DNA from: Roseburia sp.
GTDB lineage: Bacteria > Bacillota > Clostridia > Lachnospirales > Lachnospiraceae
Reading direction: 5' to 3'
Length of the DNA stretch: 64,000 bases
Assembly (NCBI GenBank): GCA_022771695.1
Contig: JALEKJ010000017.1
Coordinates: forward strand, 53,721 to 117,720
Part shown: piece by piece, positions 7,785 through 16,299 of the stretch
Layout: every line of letters starts with the position of its first letter
How positions within the stretch are numbered: the first letter of the stretch is position 1
Notes under the pieces: generated by a model
What the model was told of the DNA's origin: nothing
The model's database searches: none
What the model saw: the letters and a program-made list of their open reading frames with translations, nothing else
Program-made: the position numbers and the translations under genes

Positions 7785-9337
7785 AAAGTATTGAGTTTAC
7801 GAAAAAAGCAAAGATACAGGCAATAGCCGTTGGTGTAGCAGCAGTTGTGCTGCTACTGCTTTGCGTGATGCAGATGTTTGGCATAGGTCAGGTCTATCAG
7901 TGCGTGAGCGTGAACGGCAACTTGATAGGCTATACATCTACGCAGACGGATGTCAAAGAAGTGATACAGATGGCAAGACGTGAAATTTCTATGGAGACCG
8001 GAGAGCGTTTGAGTATAGAACTGAATTGGGAGAGCAGTAGAAGCCGTAAACCATTTCAGAAACTGATGTCAGAAGGCGAATTAAAAGATTCTGTTAAGGG
8101 TATGATAACGGAAGAGGAAATGCTGGGAAAACAGCGTGCGTATACGGTTGCTATTGATGGATATCGCGCAAATTTTACTTCCTTAGAAGAGGTAGAGACA
8201 TTTCTGAATCGCGTGAAAGAATCCGTGGATGAGGTCGGAGAGTATGAGACTCGGATTCTCGGAACGGACCAGCACATCAGCGGCATTATGAATGCAGTAC
8301 TGGTTTCGGTACAACCGGAGGAAACAATAGAGATTATCCCGGAAGAGACAATGGCAGACATACTCAGTTCCGGTGCACAATCAGATTTAGTGTATGCGAT
8401 GGAGTATGCATTTTCTAATCCGTCTGATGGAAGTTACCAGACTGGAATTCTCGATATGGAGTTTGTTGAGAAGGTAGAAATATACGAGAACTTTATTGAT
8501 GCAGAAGAGATTTCAGATATTGAAGAGCAGGTTGTTGAGGTAACAAAAGAAAAAGAGTCGAATAAAATATATGTAGTAGAGAGTGGAGACTGCCTTTCTG
8601 TTATTGCAATGGATCATGATACGACGGTAGCGTCCATTGTAGCGCTGAACGGATTCTCCAGCGCAGACCAGATGATTCGTGATGGTCAGGAGCTGATTAT
8701 TGCTGTTCCGGAACCGGATCTTCAGATTCGCATCACTATGGGGGAGGTATACGAGGAAGACTACACGGCAGAACCGATTATTATTGAGAATGATTCCTGG
8801 TATACGACAAAAGAAGTTGTACACGACGAAGGTACGACAGGGCATCGTGAAAGAAACGATGTCGTAGTATATGAGAACGGCATCGAAGTAAGCCGTGAAA
8901 TGATACATGAAAATGTTATGATACAGTCGGAGCCGGCGGTGATTGAGCGCGGAACCATTGTTCCACCGACCTATATTAAGCCGCTTTCCGGTGGCAGATA
9001 CACATCGGGATTTGGAAGACGCTGGGGGCGTATGCATAAGGGTGTTGACTGGGCCTGCCCGATAGGTACGACGGTATATGCATCCTGTGGCGGTACGGTA
9101 ATTCAGGCATCTTACAGCGGCGGGTATGGTAATTGTGTGGTTATCAGCCATCCGGATGGAAGAATGACGAGATATGCGCACAACAGTAAATTACTGGTAA
9201 GCGCTGGGCAGCATGTGGAGCAAGGACAGCCGATTGCACTCAGTGGAAGTACCGGACGCTCAACGGGGCCACACGTACATTTTGAGCTGTATATCAATGG
9301 TTCCGCCGTCAATCCGCTGAAGTACATCAGTTATTAG
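7781..9337 (+). CDS. Membrane-anchored LysM / M23 murein endopeptidase
   Basis: The 518-residue protein has one N-terminal membrane segment (about 13-32), a long extracytoplasmic region, a LysM peptidoglycan-binding motif (about 262-312, beginning IYVVESGDCLSVIA), a G5-like stretch (about 315-385), and a C-terminal M23/LytM domain (about 398-518). The zinc-site residues are visible: His and Asp in MHKGVDWA and the HVHFE motif. M23 enzymes cut peptide cross-links in peptidoglycan, so a role in wall remodelling is likely. In spore formers related proteins also act in engulfment. It is translationally coupled to the aroK-like gene by an ATGA overlap, an unexplained pairing. No terminator is obvious before the murA promoters. 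Confidence 0.88.
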   Translation: MKSIEFTKKAKIQAIAVGVAAVVLLLLCVMQMFGIGQVYQCVSVNGNLIGYTSTQTDVKEVIQMARREISMETGERLSIELNWESSRSRKPFQKLMSEGELKDSVKGMITEEEMLGKQRAYTVAIDGYRANFTSLEEVETFLNRVKESVDEVGEYETRILGTDQHISGIMNAVLVSVQPEETIEIIPEETMADILSSGAQSDLVYAMEYAFSNPSDGSYQTGILDMEFVEKVEIYENFIDAEEISDIEEQVVEVTKEKESNKIYVVESGDCLSVIAMDHDTTVASIVALNGFSSADQMIRDGQELIIAVPEPDLQIRITMGEVYEEDYTAEPIIIENDSWYTTKEVVHDEGTTGHRERNDVVVYENGIEVSREMIHENVMIQSEPAVIERGTIVPPTYIKPLSGGRYTSGFGRRWGRMHKGVDWACPIGTTVYASCGGTVIQASYSGGYGNCVVISHPDGRMTRYAHNSKLLVSAGQHVEQGQPIALSGSTGRSTGPHVHFELYINGSAVNPLKYISY

Positions 9338-9396
9338 GAAGCGTATCTTGGTTTACAAAATGGTAAGAAGAGTGGTATAATCAATCGAAGAACCGC

Positions 9397-9426
9397 TTGA
9401 CAAAAGCACACAATAGTTACTATAAT
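9397..9426 (+). promoter_or_regulatory. Strong sigma-A promoter of murA
   Basis: Consensus TTGACA (9397-9402), 18-bp spacer, consensus TATAAT (9421-9426), 37 bases before the murA ATG. A second candidate, TTTACA-18-TATAAT, lies just upstream at 9352-9381, so murA may have tandem promoters. Confidence 0.75.
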
Positions 9427-9463
9427 TACGTGTTTGTATGAAAGTTGTTCATAGAGGTGTGAT

Positions 9464-10756
9464 ATGGAACAGTATGTAATTAAGGGTGGCAATCCTCTGG
9501 TTGGTGAGGTAGAGATTGGCGGTGCTAAGAATGCAGCGCTTGCGATTCTCTCCGCGGCAGTCATGACGGATGAGACCGTTACAATAGAGAATCTTCCGAA
9601 TGTCAGAGATATCAATGTATTGCTGAATGCAATACAGGAAATTGGTGCAAAAGTCGATAGACTGGATGCGCACACCGTTAAAATTAACGGTTCTTTCATT
9701 CGAGACTTAAACGTAGACAATGAATTTATTCGCAAGATTCGCGCATCCTATTATTTGATTGGAGCGCTTCTTGGAAAATATAAAAGAGCAGAGGTTGCAC
9801 TTCCGGGTGGCTGTGATATCGGAAGCCGTCCGATTGATCTTCACATGAAGGGATTTCGTGCACTTGGAGCGAATGTAGACATCAAGTATGGTCTTGTAAT
9901 GGCATCGGCAGAAAAGTTGGTAGGAACCCACATTTATCTGGATAAGGTATCTGTCGGTGCAACCATTAATATTATGATGGCAGCTTCATTGGCAGAGGGC
10001 AAGACGATTATTGAGAATGCTGCGAAGGAGCCGCATGTCGTTGACGTTGCGAACTTCCTCAACAGCATGGGGGCGAAGATTCGCGGAGCAGGTACAGATG
10101 TAATTCGTATTGTAGGTGTAGAGAAACTGCATAAGACGGAGTATTCCATTATTCCGGATCAGATAGAGGCGGGTACATTTATGCTGGCGGCTGCAGCGAC
10201 CAAGGGCGATGTGACGGTTAAGAACGTAATTCCGAAGCATCTGGAAGCAATCAGTGCGAAGCTGCTTGAAATCGGTTGTGAGGTAGAAGAGTTTGATGAT
10301 GCAGTGCGTGTTGTTGCATCAAAGCCACTTCGTCATACACAGGTGACGACATTGCCGTATCCCGGTTTCCCGACGGATATGCAGCCGCAGATGGCGGTTG
10401 TACTTGGGATTTCAAATGGAACCAGCACCGTAACAGAGAGTATTTTTGAAAATCGGTTTAAGTATGTGGATGAACTGACCCGTATGGGCGCAAACATTAA
10501 GGTAGAGAGTAATATCGCGATTATTAATGGCATGGACCAATATACAGGAGCGCGTGTGAATGCGCCGGATTTGCGCGCGGGCGCGGCGCTTGTGATTGCC
10601 GGGCTTGCAGCAGAAGGTATTACCATTGTGGATGATATCTACTACATCGAGCGAGGTTATGAGGAATTTGAGAAGAAGCTGTCTTCATTGGGGGCTTTAA
10701 TTGAAAAGGTTAGTACAGAAAAAGAGATTCAGAAATTTACACTGAAAGTTTCGTAA
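9464..10756 (+). CDS. murA: UDP-N-acetylglucosamine 1-carboxyvinyltransferase
   Basis: The 430-residue, full-length enolpyruvyl transferase catalyses the first committed step of peptidoglycan synthesis, transfer of enolpyruvate from PEP to UDP-GlcNAc, in the cytoplasm. The N-terminal KGGNPLVGEVEIGGAKNAAL segment carries the substrate-binding Lys/Asn. The catalytic cysteine lies in LPGGCDIGSRP near residue 116, so the enzyme is expected to be of the fosfomycin-sensitive type. The PGFPTDMQPQ segment and a C-terminal RGYE segment are also typical. It is monocistronic between a consensus promoter and a strong terminator. Many Firmicutes carry two paralogues; which one this is cannot be decided here. 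Confidence 0.96.
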   Translation: MEQYVIKGGNPLVGEVEIGGAKNAALAILSAAVMTDETVTIENLPNVRDINVLLNAIQEIGAKVDRLDAHTVKINGSFIRDLNVDNEFIRKIRASYYLIGALLGKYKRAEVALPGGCDIGSRPIDLHMKGFRALGANVDIKYGLVMASAEKLVGTHIYLDKVSVGATINIMMAASLAEGKTIIENAAKEPHVVDVANFLNSMGAKIRGAGTDVIRIVGVEKLHKTEYSIIPDQIEAGTFMLAAAATKGDVTVKNVIPKHLEAISAKLLEIGCEVEEFDDAVRVVASKPLRHTQVTTLPYPGFPTDMQPQMAVVLGISNGTSTVTESIFENRFKYVDELTRMGANIKVESNIAIINGMDQYTGARVNAPDLRAGAALVIAGLAAEGITIVDDIYYIERGYEEFEKKLSSLGALIEKVSTEKEIQKFTLKVS

Positions 10757-10768
10757 GAAAAGCGAAAA

Positions 10769-10798
10769 GGATGTCACAAATGTGACATCCTCTTTTTT
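10769..10798 (+). terminator. Rho-independent terminator of murA
   Basis: Perfect 10-bp stem GGATGTCACA / TGTGACATCC with an AA loop, followed by TCTTTTTT. Confidence 0.95.
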
Positions 10799-10946
10799 AT
10801 GCAATAGGAAATTGCGTCCTATTGCATAAAAGCACTGCGTGCATAGATGCGCAGCTGTCGCGCAGCGCCATACATGGCGCGGAACAAAAGCTGTGCTGAT
10901 AAAAGTATTGGTCGCAAGAGTGTGCGAAGCACACTTTTGTTCTATT
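10799..10946. repeat. Intergenic palindromic repeat element (long copy)
   Basis: The convergent space between murA and the HD-GYP gene is filled with nested palindromes: TGCAATAGGA / TCCTATTGCA (10801-10827), GCGCCAT / ATGGCGC, and GTGTGC / GCACAC. AACAAAAG...TGTGC pairs with GCACA...CTTTTGTT at the far end. The first about 45 bases and the last about 14 bases recur almost identically at 44711-44776, which marks a dispersed element. It encodes no plausible protein. Confidence 0.75.
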
Positions 10947-10954
10947 TAAGCAGA

Positions 10955-12112
10955 TTATAAAACAGATTGTATTACCAAATCACTTTCCACGGAGAGGTCA
11001 ATACACGTTTCGTCATCAAGCTGTACAATTGGCTTGGAAAGCTGCTTTGTACCCTGCATAACGATGGTGGCAGAACGTCCATCGCTTAAAAGGACACGAT
11101 GCTTCTGGTAGATTCCGGCAATATGCTTGAGAAAGACAAGAATATACTTCGGGTTATATTTCTGCAAACCTTCTTGTTCAAATTTCGCAATTACCTGGAA
11201 CGGACAAAGCGGTGCGCGATAGGATCGAGCTGCCGTCATTGCATCGTATACATCGGCGATGGCTACAATCATAGCAAATTCATCAGTGTCTTCCTGTGTT
11301 AAGCCGGATGGATAACCGGAACCGTCACAGCGCTCGTGATGTGAGCGAGCTGATTTTTTGATGTGGTCGTCAATAGGTAACGGCTGTAATAGTTGGTGTC
11401 CGTATAGAGTATGGTTCTTTACCAGAGCGAATTCTTCGTCGGTGTATTTTCCGGGTTTGTTTAAAACGTCTTCCGGAATCTTTAACTTTCCAATATCATG
11501 CAAGAGTCCGCAGAGCGTTAGCGTATCCAATGTGGCTTGGTCACACTTTAGCCACCTGCCAAGCTGGCGACAAATTAGTGCGACATTCAAGCTGTGAGCA
11601 TAGATACTGTCTCCGGTAGAATGCATGTTGTGCAACATATTAAATAACTCTACTGAGGTCTTGCAGGAAGCGAAAAGCTCTTGGACTTTTGTTAAAAGCA
11701 GAGGCACGTCAAGAGCAACACCACTGTTGACATAGCCTTCAAACGAGGTTTTTATTGTGCTTAAAACAATAACATGGTCAAGCTGCAAGGACTGTGCTTT
11801 ATGGGCAGACTGAACTTTGCGGGAAACAATTTGCGCCTGTGATTGCACTTTCGGGACAACCGCTGTCTCCGCTGTCGAAAGAACTTTTTCCGGGGCTGGA
11901 GCTGGTTCGGCAGGAGCAGCCTGCGCCTGTACTTCTTCCGGCTCGTCCTCTTCTTCAACCATAATAGATTTAATACTGTAGAAGGAAAGGCGCATAATAG
12001 ACTGACGATTTAAGACGCTGCCTTTTTTGAGTACACACTGCCCGCCCTTTGTCATCACGTTCTCGGCAACAATCATTCCGTCTTTTAGCTTACCCAATAA
12101 GACTTCTTTCAT
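10955..12112 (-). CDS. HD-GYP domain protein (predicted cyclic-di-GMP phosphodiesterase)
   Basis: The 385-residue cytoplasmic protein has an N-terminal module of about 55 residues similar to those preceding many HD-GYP domains, a Pro/Ala/Glu-rich linker (about 55-80), and a C-terminal HD-GYP domain (about 130-320). The metal-binding motifs are intact: an early His in YAHSLNVA, HDIGKLKIP, KNHTLYGHQ, HHERCDGSGYP, and the later AIADVYDAM. HD-GYP enzymes hydrolyse cyclic-di-GMP, so it probably opposes diguanylate cyclases such as the GGDEF protein at 19.6 kb. It is monocistronic on the minus strand, convergent with murA and divergent from the SAM-riboswitch/metK unit, with a good promoter. No transmembrane or receiver domain is present, so the input signal is unknown. 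Confidence 0.88.
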   Translation of the reverse strand: MKEVLLGKLKDGMIVAENVMTKGGQCVLKKGSVLNRQSIMRLSFYSIKSIMVEEEDEPEEVQAQAAPAEPAPAPEKVLSTAETAVVPKVQSQAQIVSRKVQSAHKAQSLQLDHVIVLSTIKTSFEGYVNSGVALDVPLLLTKVQELFASCKTSVELFNMLHNMHSTGDSIYAHSLNVALICRQLGRWLKCDQATLDTLTLCGLLHDIGKLKIPEDVLNKPGKYTDEEFALVKNHTLYGHQLLQPLPIDDHIKKSARSHHERCDGSGYPSGLTQEDTDEFAMIVAIADVYDAMTAARSYRAPLCPFQVIAKFEQEGLQKYNPKYILVFLKHIAGIYQKHRVLLSDGRSATIVMQGTKQLSKPIVQLDDETCIDLSVESDLVIQSVL

Positions 12113-12150
12113 ATAAGACCTCTCTAATAGTAAGAATTGACTATAATGTT

Positions 12151-12179
12151 AGTATAAAATTTTGAAAAGGGAAAGTCAA
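12151..12179 (-). promoter_or_regulatory. Sigma-A promoter of the HD-GYP gene
   Basis: On the minus strand TTGACT (12179-12174), 17-bp spacer and TATACT (12156-12151), about 40 bases before the start codon. Confidence 0.7.
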
Positions 12180-12187
12180 TAAAAAGC

Positions 12188-12216
12188 TTGACATATAGTG
12201 GGAAGGGGTGTATGTT
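12188..12216 (+). promoter_or_regulatory. Sigma-A promoter of the SAM riboswitch-metK transcript
   Basis: TTGACA (12188-12193), 17-bp spacer, TATGTT (12211-12216), about 40 bases before the riboswitch aptamer and divergent from the HD-GYP promoter. Confidence 0.65.
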
Positions 12217-12255
12217 TACATCGTAGATTTGAAAATTCAATATTGTGCTAAATTT

Positions 12256-12402
12256 TCTTATTCAGAGTGATGGAGATACATAGGATCTGTGAAGTCACGG
12301 CAACCCCAAGATGGAAGGTGCCAACCTGAGCGAGCAAATGCTGTTATGGTCACACCGCTGCATGCGGCGGATGTGTCTGCAATAGTTCGAACAATAAGAG
12401 GA
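12256..12402 (+). ncRNA. SAM-I (S-box) riboswitch
   Basis: The leader begins CTTATTCAGAG and ends AATAAGAGG, which pair as P1. In between are the conserved GATGGA segment, TGTGAAGTCACGGCAACC and a GGTGCCAACCTGAGC segment, in the order of S-box aptamers. SAM binding should stabilise P1 and favour the terminator at 12425-12455, switching off metK when SAM is plentiful. Confidence 0.93.
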
Positions 12403-12424
12403 TTTGATTATCTATAGCTGTCAT

Positions 12425-12455
12425 ATCCACTTGTTATTCGCAAGTGGATTTTTTA
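12425..12455 (+). terminator. Regulatory terminator of the SAM riboswitch
   Basis: Stem ATCCACTTG / CAAGTGGAT with a 7-base loop and TTTTTTAT. Between it and metK lie about 150 bases of leader (12456-12606) in which I see no further gene or recognised motif. Confidence 0.9.
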
Positions 12456-12606
12456 TATTGTCGGACAAGGACCCAACGATATAAAAATCCCTGTGAAATC
12501 GCGCTGCGGCGGTAAGAAATTCTGTCGCCAGTACGACCTGCCGTAGGCGGGAATTGCACAAGTGGAATGCAATTAATTTGTACACGTTTTGAGAAAGGAA
12601 AAGAAG

Positions 12607-13788
12607 ATGGAGAAAAGATTATTTACATCAGAATCAGTAACCGAAGGTCATCCGGACAAAGTTTGTGATGCGATTTCAGATGCAATTTTGGATGCATGCT
12701 TAGAGCAGGATCCAATGAGCCGTGTTGCTTGTGAGACGGCGAGCTGTACCGGATTTGTATTGGTAACAGGAGAGATTACCACAAAAGCGCAGTTAGATAT
12801 TCCGGGTATCGTGCGTAAGACAGTGAATGAGATTGGATATAACGATGCAAAGACCGGATTTGACGGAAACACCTGCGCGGTTATGGTTGCGTTGGATCAG
12901 CAGTCGCCGGATATCGCAATGGGAGTAGATAAGGCGCTTGAGGCGAGAGAGGGCGCATTAGTGGATGACCTTGACACGGGAGCCGGAGATCAGGGTATGA
13001 TGTTCGGATATGCAACCAATGAGACACCGGAGCTGATGCCGTATCCGATTTCTCTTGCACATAAATTGGCATTACAACTGACAAATGTGCGCAAGGATGG
13101 TACATTAAGTTACTTGAGACCGGATGGTAAGACACAGGTATCCGTAGAGTACGACGAGGCGGGAAAACCAATTCGTTTAGAGGCGGTGGTACTGTCCACA
13201 CAGCATGATGAGGACGTGACTCAGGAGCAGATTCACGCGGATATTAAGAAGTATGTATTTGACCCGGTTCTTCCAAAGGAACTGCTAGATGATAAGACGA
13301 AGTTTTTTATCAATCCGACGGGACGCTTTGTAATCGGTGGACCGCACGGGGATGCCGGTCTTACCGGGCGTAAGATTATCGTAGATACATACGGCGGATA
13401 TGCACGTCACGGCGGCGGTGCTTTCTCAGGAAAGGATTGCACAAAGGTGGACCGTTCGGCAGCATATGCGGCGCGTTATGTGGCAAAGAATATCGTTGCA
13501 GCAGGTCTGGCTGAGAGATGTGAGATTCAGTTATCTTATGCAATCGGTGTTGCGCAGCCGACATCCATCATGGTAGATACGGACGGAACAGGAAAAATCT
13601 CTGATGAGAAGCTGGTTGAGGTCATTCGTGAGAACTTTGATCTTCGCCCGGCCGGAATTATCAAGATGCTTGACCTGCGAAGACCAATCTACCGCGGTAC
13701 GGCTGCATACGGACATTTCGGACGTACGGACCTGAATCTTCCGTGGGAAGCAACGGATAAAGTGGATGTTCTCAAAAAATATTTATAA
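12607..13788 (+). CDS. metK: S-adenosylmethionine synthetase
   Basis: The 393-residue protein makes SAM from methionine and ATP in the cytoplasm. Family hallmarks include [16 protein letters not shown] at the N-terminus (ATP-binding His in GHPDK), the [12 protein letters not shown] loop, the glycine-rich [15 protein letters not shown] segment, DTYGG, and GGGAFSGKD with the metal- and phosphate-binding Lys/Asp. ATG 12607 follows GAAAGGAAAAG and gives the canonical N-terminus; upstream in-frame TTG codons lack family support. The gene is under a SAM-I riboswitch and is followed by a terminator, giving classic product feedback. Confidence 0.98.
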   Translation: MEKRLFTSESVTEGHPDKVCDAISDAILDACLEQDPMSRVACETASCTGFVLVTGEITTKAQLDIPGIVRKTVNEIGYNDAKTGFDGNTCAVMVALDQQSPDIAMGVDKALEAREGALVDDLDTGAGDQGMMFGYATNETPELMPYPISLAHKLALQLTNVRKDGTLSYLRPDGKTQVSVEYDEAGKPIRLEAVVLSTQHDEDVTQEQIHADIKKYVFDPVLPKELLDDKTKFFINPTGRFVIGGPHGDAGLTGRKIIVDTYGGYARHGGGAFSGKDCTKVDRSAAYAARYVAKNIVAAGLAERCEIQLSYAIGVAQPTSIMVDTDGTGKISDEKLVEVIRENFDLRPAGIIKMLDLRRPIYRGTAAYGHFGRTDLNLPWEATDKVDVLKKYL

Positions 13789-13860
13789 AAGCAAATGCTT
13801 TATGAAAAGTTTAGACAAATTTACACAAAATAAATAGGATTCCGGACTTTTCGTGCTATA

Positions 13861-13897
13861 ATGGGTCATAGGATAGCATCCTGTGACCCATTTTTTG
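13861..13897 (+). terminator. Terminator of metK
   Basis: Long stem ATGGGTCA..GGAT / ATCC..TGACCCAT followed by TTTTTT. An extended -10 (TGCTATAAT at 13854-13862) overlaps its left edge and may drive the downstream histidine kinase. Confidence 0.85.
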
Positions 13898-13919
13898 AAT
13901 GATTGAGAAGGAAAATAAT

Positions 13920-15407
13920 ATGAAATTTCGAAACAAGATTATTATTTCATTCTGTATTATCATATTTGTGCCGATTTTGTTGTCGTTAATTGTCCTATTC
14001 AGTTTCCAGCAGATTCAGATAAAAGCGATTGAACAGACATATGGTGTGGAGAATGAGGACTATAGTTACTTTTCAAACTCTATGCAGTTACTGAGCCGTT
14101 TTACCAAGGAATCCTTTACAGAACTTTCAATGACTGCCAGGCAGCATCCAGAGAAGATGGAAGACGAGGCGTATCTGGATGATATGAATAGTATTCTTCG
14201 AGAGAAGAGCTCTTATCTGGTTGTGCGTAAGACAGATACACTGACGTATCTCGGAAAGGATACAGGAACCTCTCTTCTGCTAGAACTCCCGGGATATGGA
14301 GAGGCGGACAGTAACGCCAACATCGGAATGTACGTTGACGGTGAGGAACAGGCGCTGATTAAGCAGATTGATTTTCGATATCCGGATGGTGCGGAGGGAA
14401 GCGCATTTATTGTCACGGTTTTGGAAGAAACGGTGCCGGAAATCAAGACGCTGATGGCGGACGTGATTATTTCGGTTATCATGATTCTGGTCTTGACGGC
14501 ATGTATGCTGACGGTATGGATTTATACGAGTTTGATTAACCCAATCAAAAAGCTTCAGATAGCGGCACAGAATATCAAGGACGGCAATCTTGATTTTACA
14601 ATCGAGGCTGAGAGCAAGGATGAGATAGGAGAACTTTGTAAGAACTTTGAAGAGATGCGCCAACGGTTAAAAGACAATGCGGAGGAGAAGATTGCCAGTG
14701 AGAAGGAAAACAAGGAACTTATCAGTAATATCGCTCATGACCTAAAGACTCCGATTACCGCGGTGAAAGGCTATGCAGAGGGAATTATTGATGGCGTTGC
14801 AGATACGCCGGAGAAGAGAGAAAAATATATTCGCACGATTTATAACAAAGCAAATGAAATGGATACACTGCTTAATGAATTGACCTTGTATTCCAAGATT
14901 GACACAAACCGTATTCCATACAATTTTGCGAAGCTGAATGTATCCGCATATTTTGGCGATTGTATTGAGGAATTGAGCTTGGATTTAGAATCGAAGAATA
15001 TAGGACTTTCCTATTTCAACTATGCGGATGAGGATGTGCAGATTATCGCAGACCCGGAACAGTTAAAGCGTGTGGTTAATAATATTGTAGGTAATTCTGT
15101 GAAGTATCTCGACAAGCCAAAGGGACTTATCAATATCCGCATCAAGGATGTCGGAGACTTTATTCAGGTGGAAATCGAGGACAACGGGCGAGGCATCGCG
15201 TCACGCGATTTGCCATATATTTTTGACCGATTCTTCCGTGCGGATGCATCGCGCAATTCTGCGACGGGAGGAAGCGGTATCGGATTATCGATTGTAAAGA
15301 AAATTATTGAAGACCATGGCGGTAAAATCTGGGCGACAAGCAAAGAATCCATGGGAACTGTCATGTATTTTGTAATACGTAAATATCAGGAGGTGCCAAA
15401 TGAGTAG
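13920..15407 (+). CDS. Sensor histidine kinase
   Basis: The 495-residue two-component kinase has TM1 at about 7-28, an extracytoplasmic sensor of about 150 residues, TM2 at about 184-208, a HAMP linker to about 262, a HisKA domain with phospho-acceptor His near 272 in NIAHDLKTPITAVKG, and a HATPase domain with the N-box NNIVGNSVKY, G1 DNGRGI, F-box DRFFRAD and G2 GGSGIGLSIV. The start at ATG 13920 follows AAGGAAA with good spacing. It overlaps the response regulator by 8 bases, so the pair is translationally coupled and certainly cognate. The stimulus cannot be read from the sequence; the sensor matches no domain I recognise. Confidence 0.93.
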   Translation: MKFRNKIIISFCIIIFVPILLSLIVLFSFQQIQIKAIEQTYGVENEDYSYFSNSMQLLSRFTKESFTELSMTARQHPEKMEDEAYLDDMNSILREKSSYLVVRKTDTLTYLGKDTGTSLLLELPGYGEADSNANIGMYVDGEEQALIKQIDFRYPDGAEGSAFIVTVLEETVPEIKTLMADVIISVIMILVLTACMLTVWIYTSLINPIKKLQIAAQNIKDGNLDFTIEAESKDEIGELCKNFEEMRQRLKDNAEEKIASEKENKELISNIAHDLKTPITAVKGYAEGIIDGVADTPEKREKYIRTIYNKANEMDTLLNELTLYSKIDTNRIPYNFAKLNVSAYFGDCIEELSLDLESKNIGLSYFNYADEDVQIIADPEQLKRVVNNIVGNSVKYLDKPKGLINIRIKDVGDFIQVEIEDNGRGIASRDLPYIFDRFFRADASRNSATGGSGIGLSIVKKIIEDHGGKIWATSKESMGTVMYFVIRKYQEVPNE

Positions 15408-16089
15408 GGTATTGATTATTGAGGATGAAGTGGCGATTGCAGAACTGGAGAAAGATTATCTGGAATTGAGCGGGTTTGAGGTAGAGACCGAAAATGATGG
15501 TTTGGTGGGGTTAAAACGTGCACTGTCAGAAGACTTTGATATGTATATCTTAGATTTAATGCTTCCGGGGGTAGATGGATTTGAAATATGCCGCCAGATA
15601 AGAGAGGAGAAGAATACACCGGTTCTGATGGTATCTGCGAAGAAAGACGATATTGATAAAATTCGCGGATTGGGATTAGGTGCGGACGATTATATCACAA
15701 AACCATTTTCACCAAGCGAGCTGGTGGCTCGTGTGAAAGCGCACCTTGCCAGATATGAGCGATTGATTGGAAGCAATTCGCCGGAGAACGATGTCATTGA
15801 AATTCGCGGCATCCGTATTGACAAGACGGCAAGACGCGTCTGGGTGAACGGAGAGGAAAAGCAGTTTACCACGAAAGAATTTGATTTATTGACATTTTTA
15901 GCTGAGAATCCGAATCATGTCTTCACAAAGGAGGAACTGTTCCGTGAAATCTGGGATATGGAATCCATCGGAGATATCGCGACGGTTACCGTGCATATCA
16001 AGAAGATTCGTGAGAAGATTGAGATGAACACGAATAAGCCGCAGTACATCGAGACGATTTGGGGTGTAGGATACCGATTTAAGTTGTAG
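15400..16089 (+). CDS. OmpR/PhoB-family response regulator
   Basis: The 229-residue DNA-binding regulator has an N-terminal receiver domain (EDE acidic pocket near 8-10, phospho-acceptor Asp in YILDLMLPG near 52, the switch residue in MVSAKK, and the Lys in ITKPFSP near 102) and a C-terminal winged helix (about 130-229). The latter ends with the conserved FTKEEL, IRE-like helix and VGYRF wing. It is phosphorylated by the kinase encoded directly upstream. The last ten codons, WGVGYRFKL plus stop, are copied twice more in the downstream spacer; see the repeat entry. Confidence 0.95.
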   Translation: MSRVLIIEDEVAIAELEKDYLELSGFEVETENDGLVGLKRALSEDFDMYILDLMLPGVDGFEICRQIREEKNTPVLMVSAKKDDIDKIRGLGLGADDYITKPFSPSELVARVKAHLARYERLIGSNSPENDVIEIRGIRIDKTARRVWVNGEEKQFTTKEFDLLTFLAENPNHVFTKEELFREIWDMESIGDIATVTVHIKKIREKIEMNTNKPQYIETIWGVGYRFKL

Positions 16090-16280
16090 GTAGAGAACCC
16101 AAATCGTCATATAGATGCGCATACGCGTGGAGAATCGGTAAGCGATTCTGAGGTTGGGGTGTAGGATATCGCTTTAAGCTGTAAGCTATGCTCCCCAAAT
16201 CGTCATATAGATGCGCATACGCGCGGAGAATCGGCAGGCGATTCTGAGGTTGGGGTGTAGGATGCTGGCTCAAGTTGTAA
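16060..16280 (+). repeat. Tandem duplication of the response regulator 3' end
   Basis: The stretch encoding W-G-V-G-Y-R-F-K-L-stop (16060-16089) recurs at 16155-16184, encoding the identical peptide and stop, and in a drifted form at 16251-16280 (W-G-V-G-C-W-L-K-L-stop). Periods are 95 and 96 bases. Between copies lies a nearly identical spacer holding CCCAAATCGTC, an ATGCGCAT palindrome and GAATCG...CGATTC. CCCAAATCGTC is the reverse complement of GACGATTTGGG in the gene end, so each unit can also fold back on the preceding copy. Confidence 0.85.
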
Positions 16281-16299
16281 ACACATAAAGGAGAAAGTT

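Noticed and set aside
8513..9181. Long open frame antisense to the M23 endopeptidase gene
   Set aside because: It lies within a clear coding gene, lacks a recognised domain and its composition follows the complementary codons.
13857..13897. Hairpin after metK as a leader attenuator of the histidine kinase
   Set aside because: Transcription from the overlapping -10 would start within the hairpin, so it cannot form; it fits the metK terminator.
16079..16273. Minus-strand frame with a repeated PTPQPQNRLPI peptide
   Set aside because: It is a translation of the tandem DNA repeat, with no ribosome-binding site or promoter.
16085..16275. Two about 95-base repeats that could be taken for a small CRISPR array
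   Set aside because: The repeats include the spacers, are only two units, and begin with the end of the response regulator gene; no cas genes are present.
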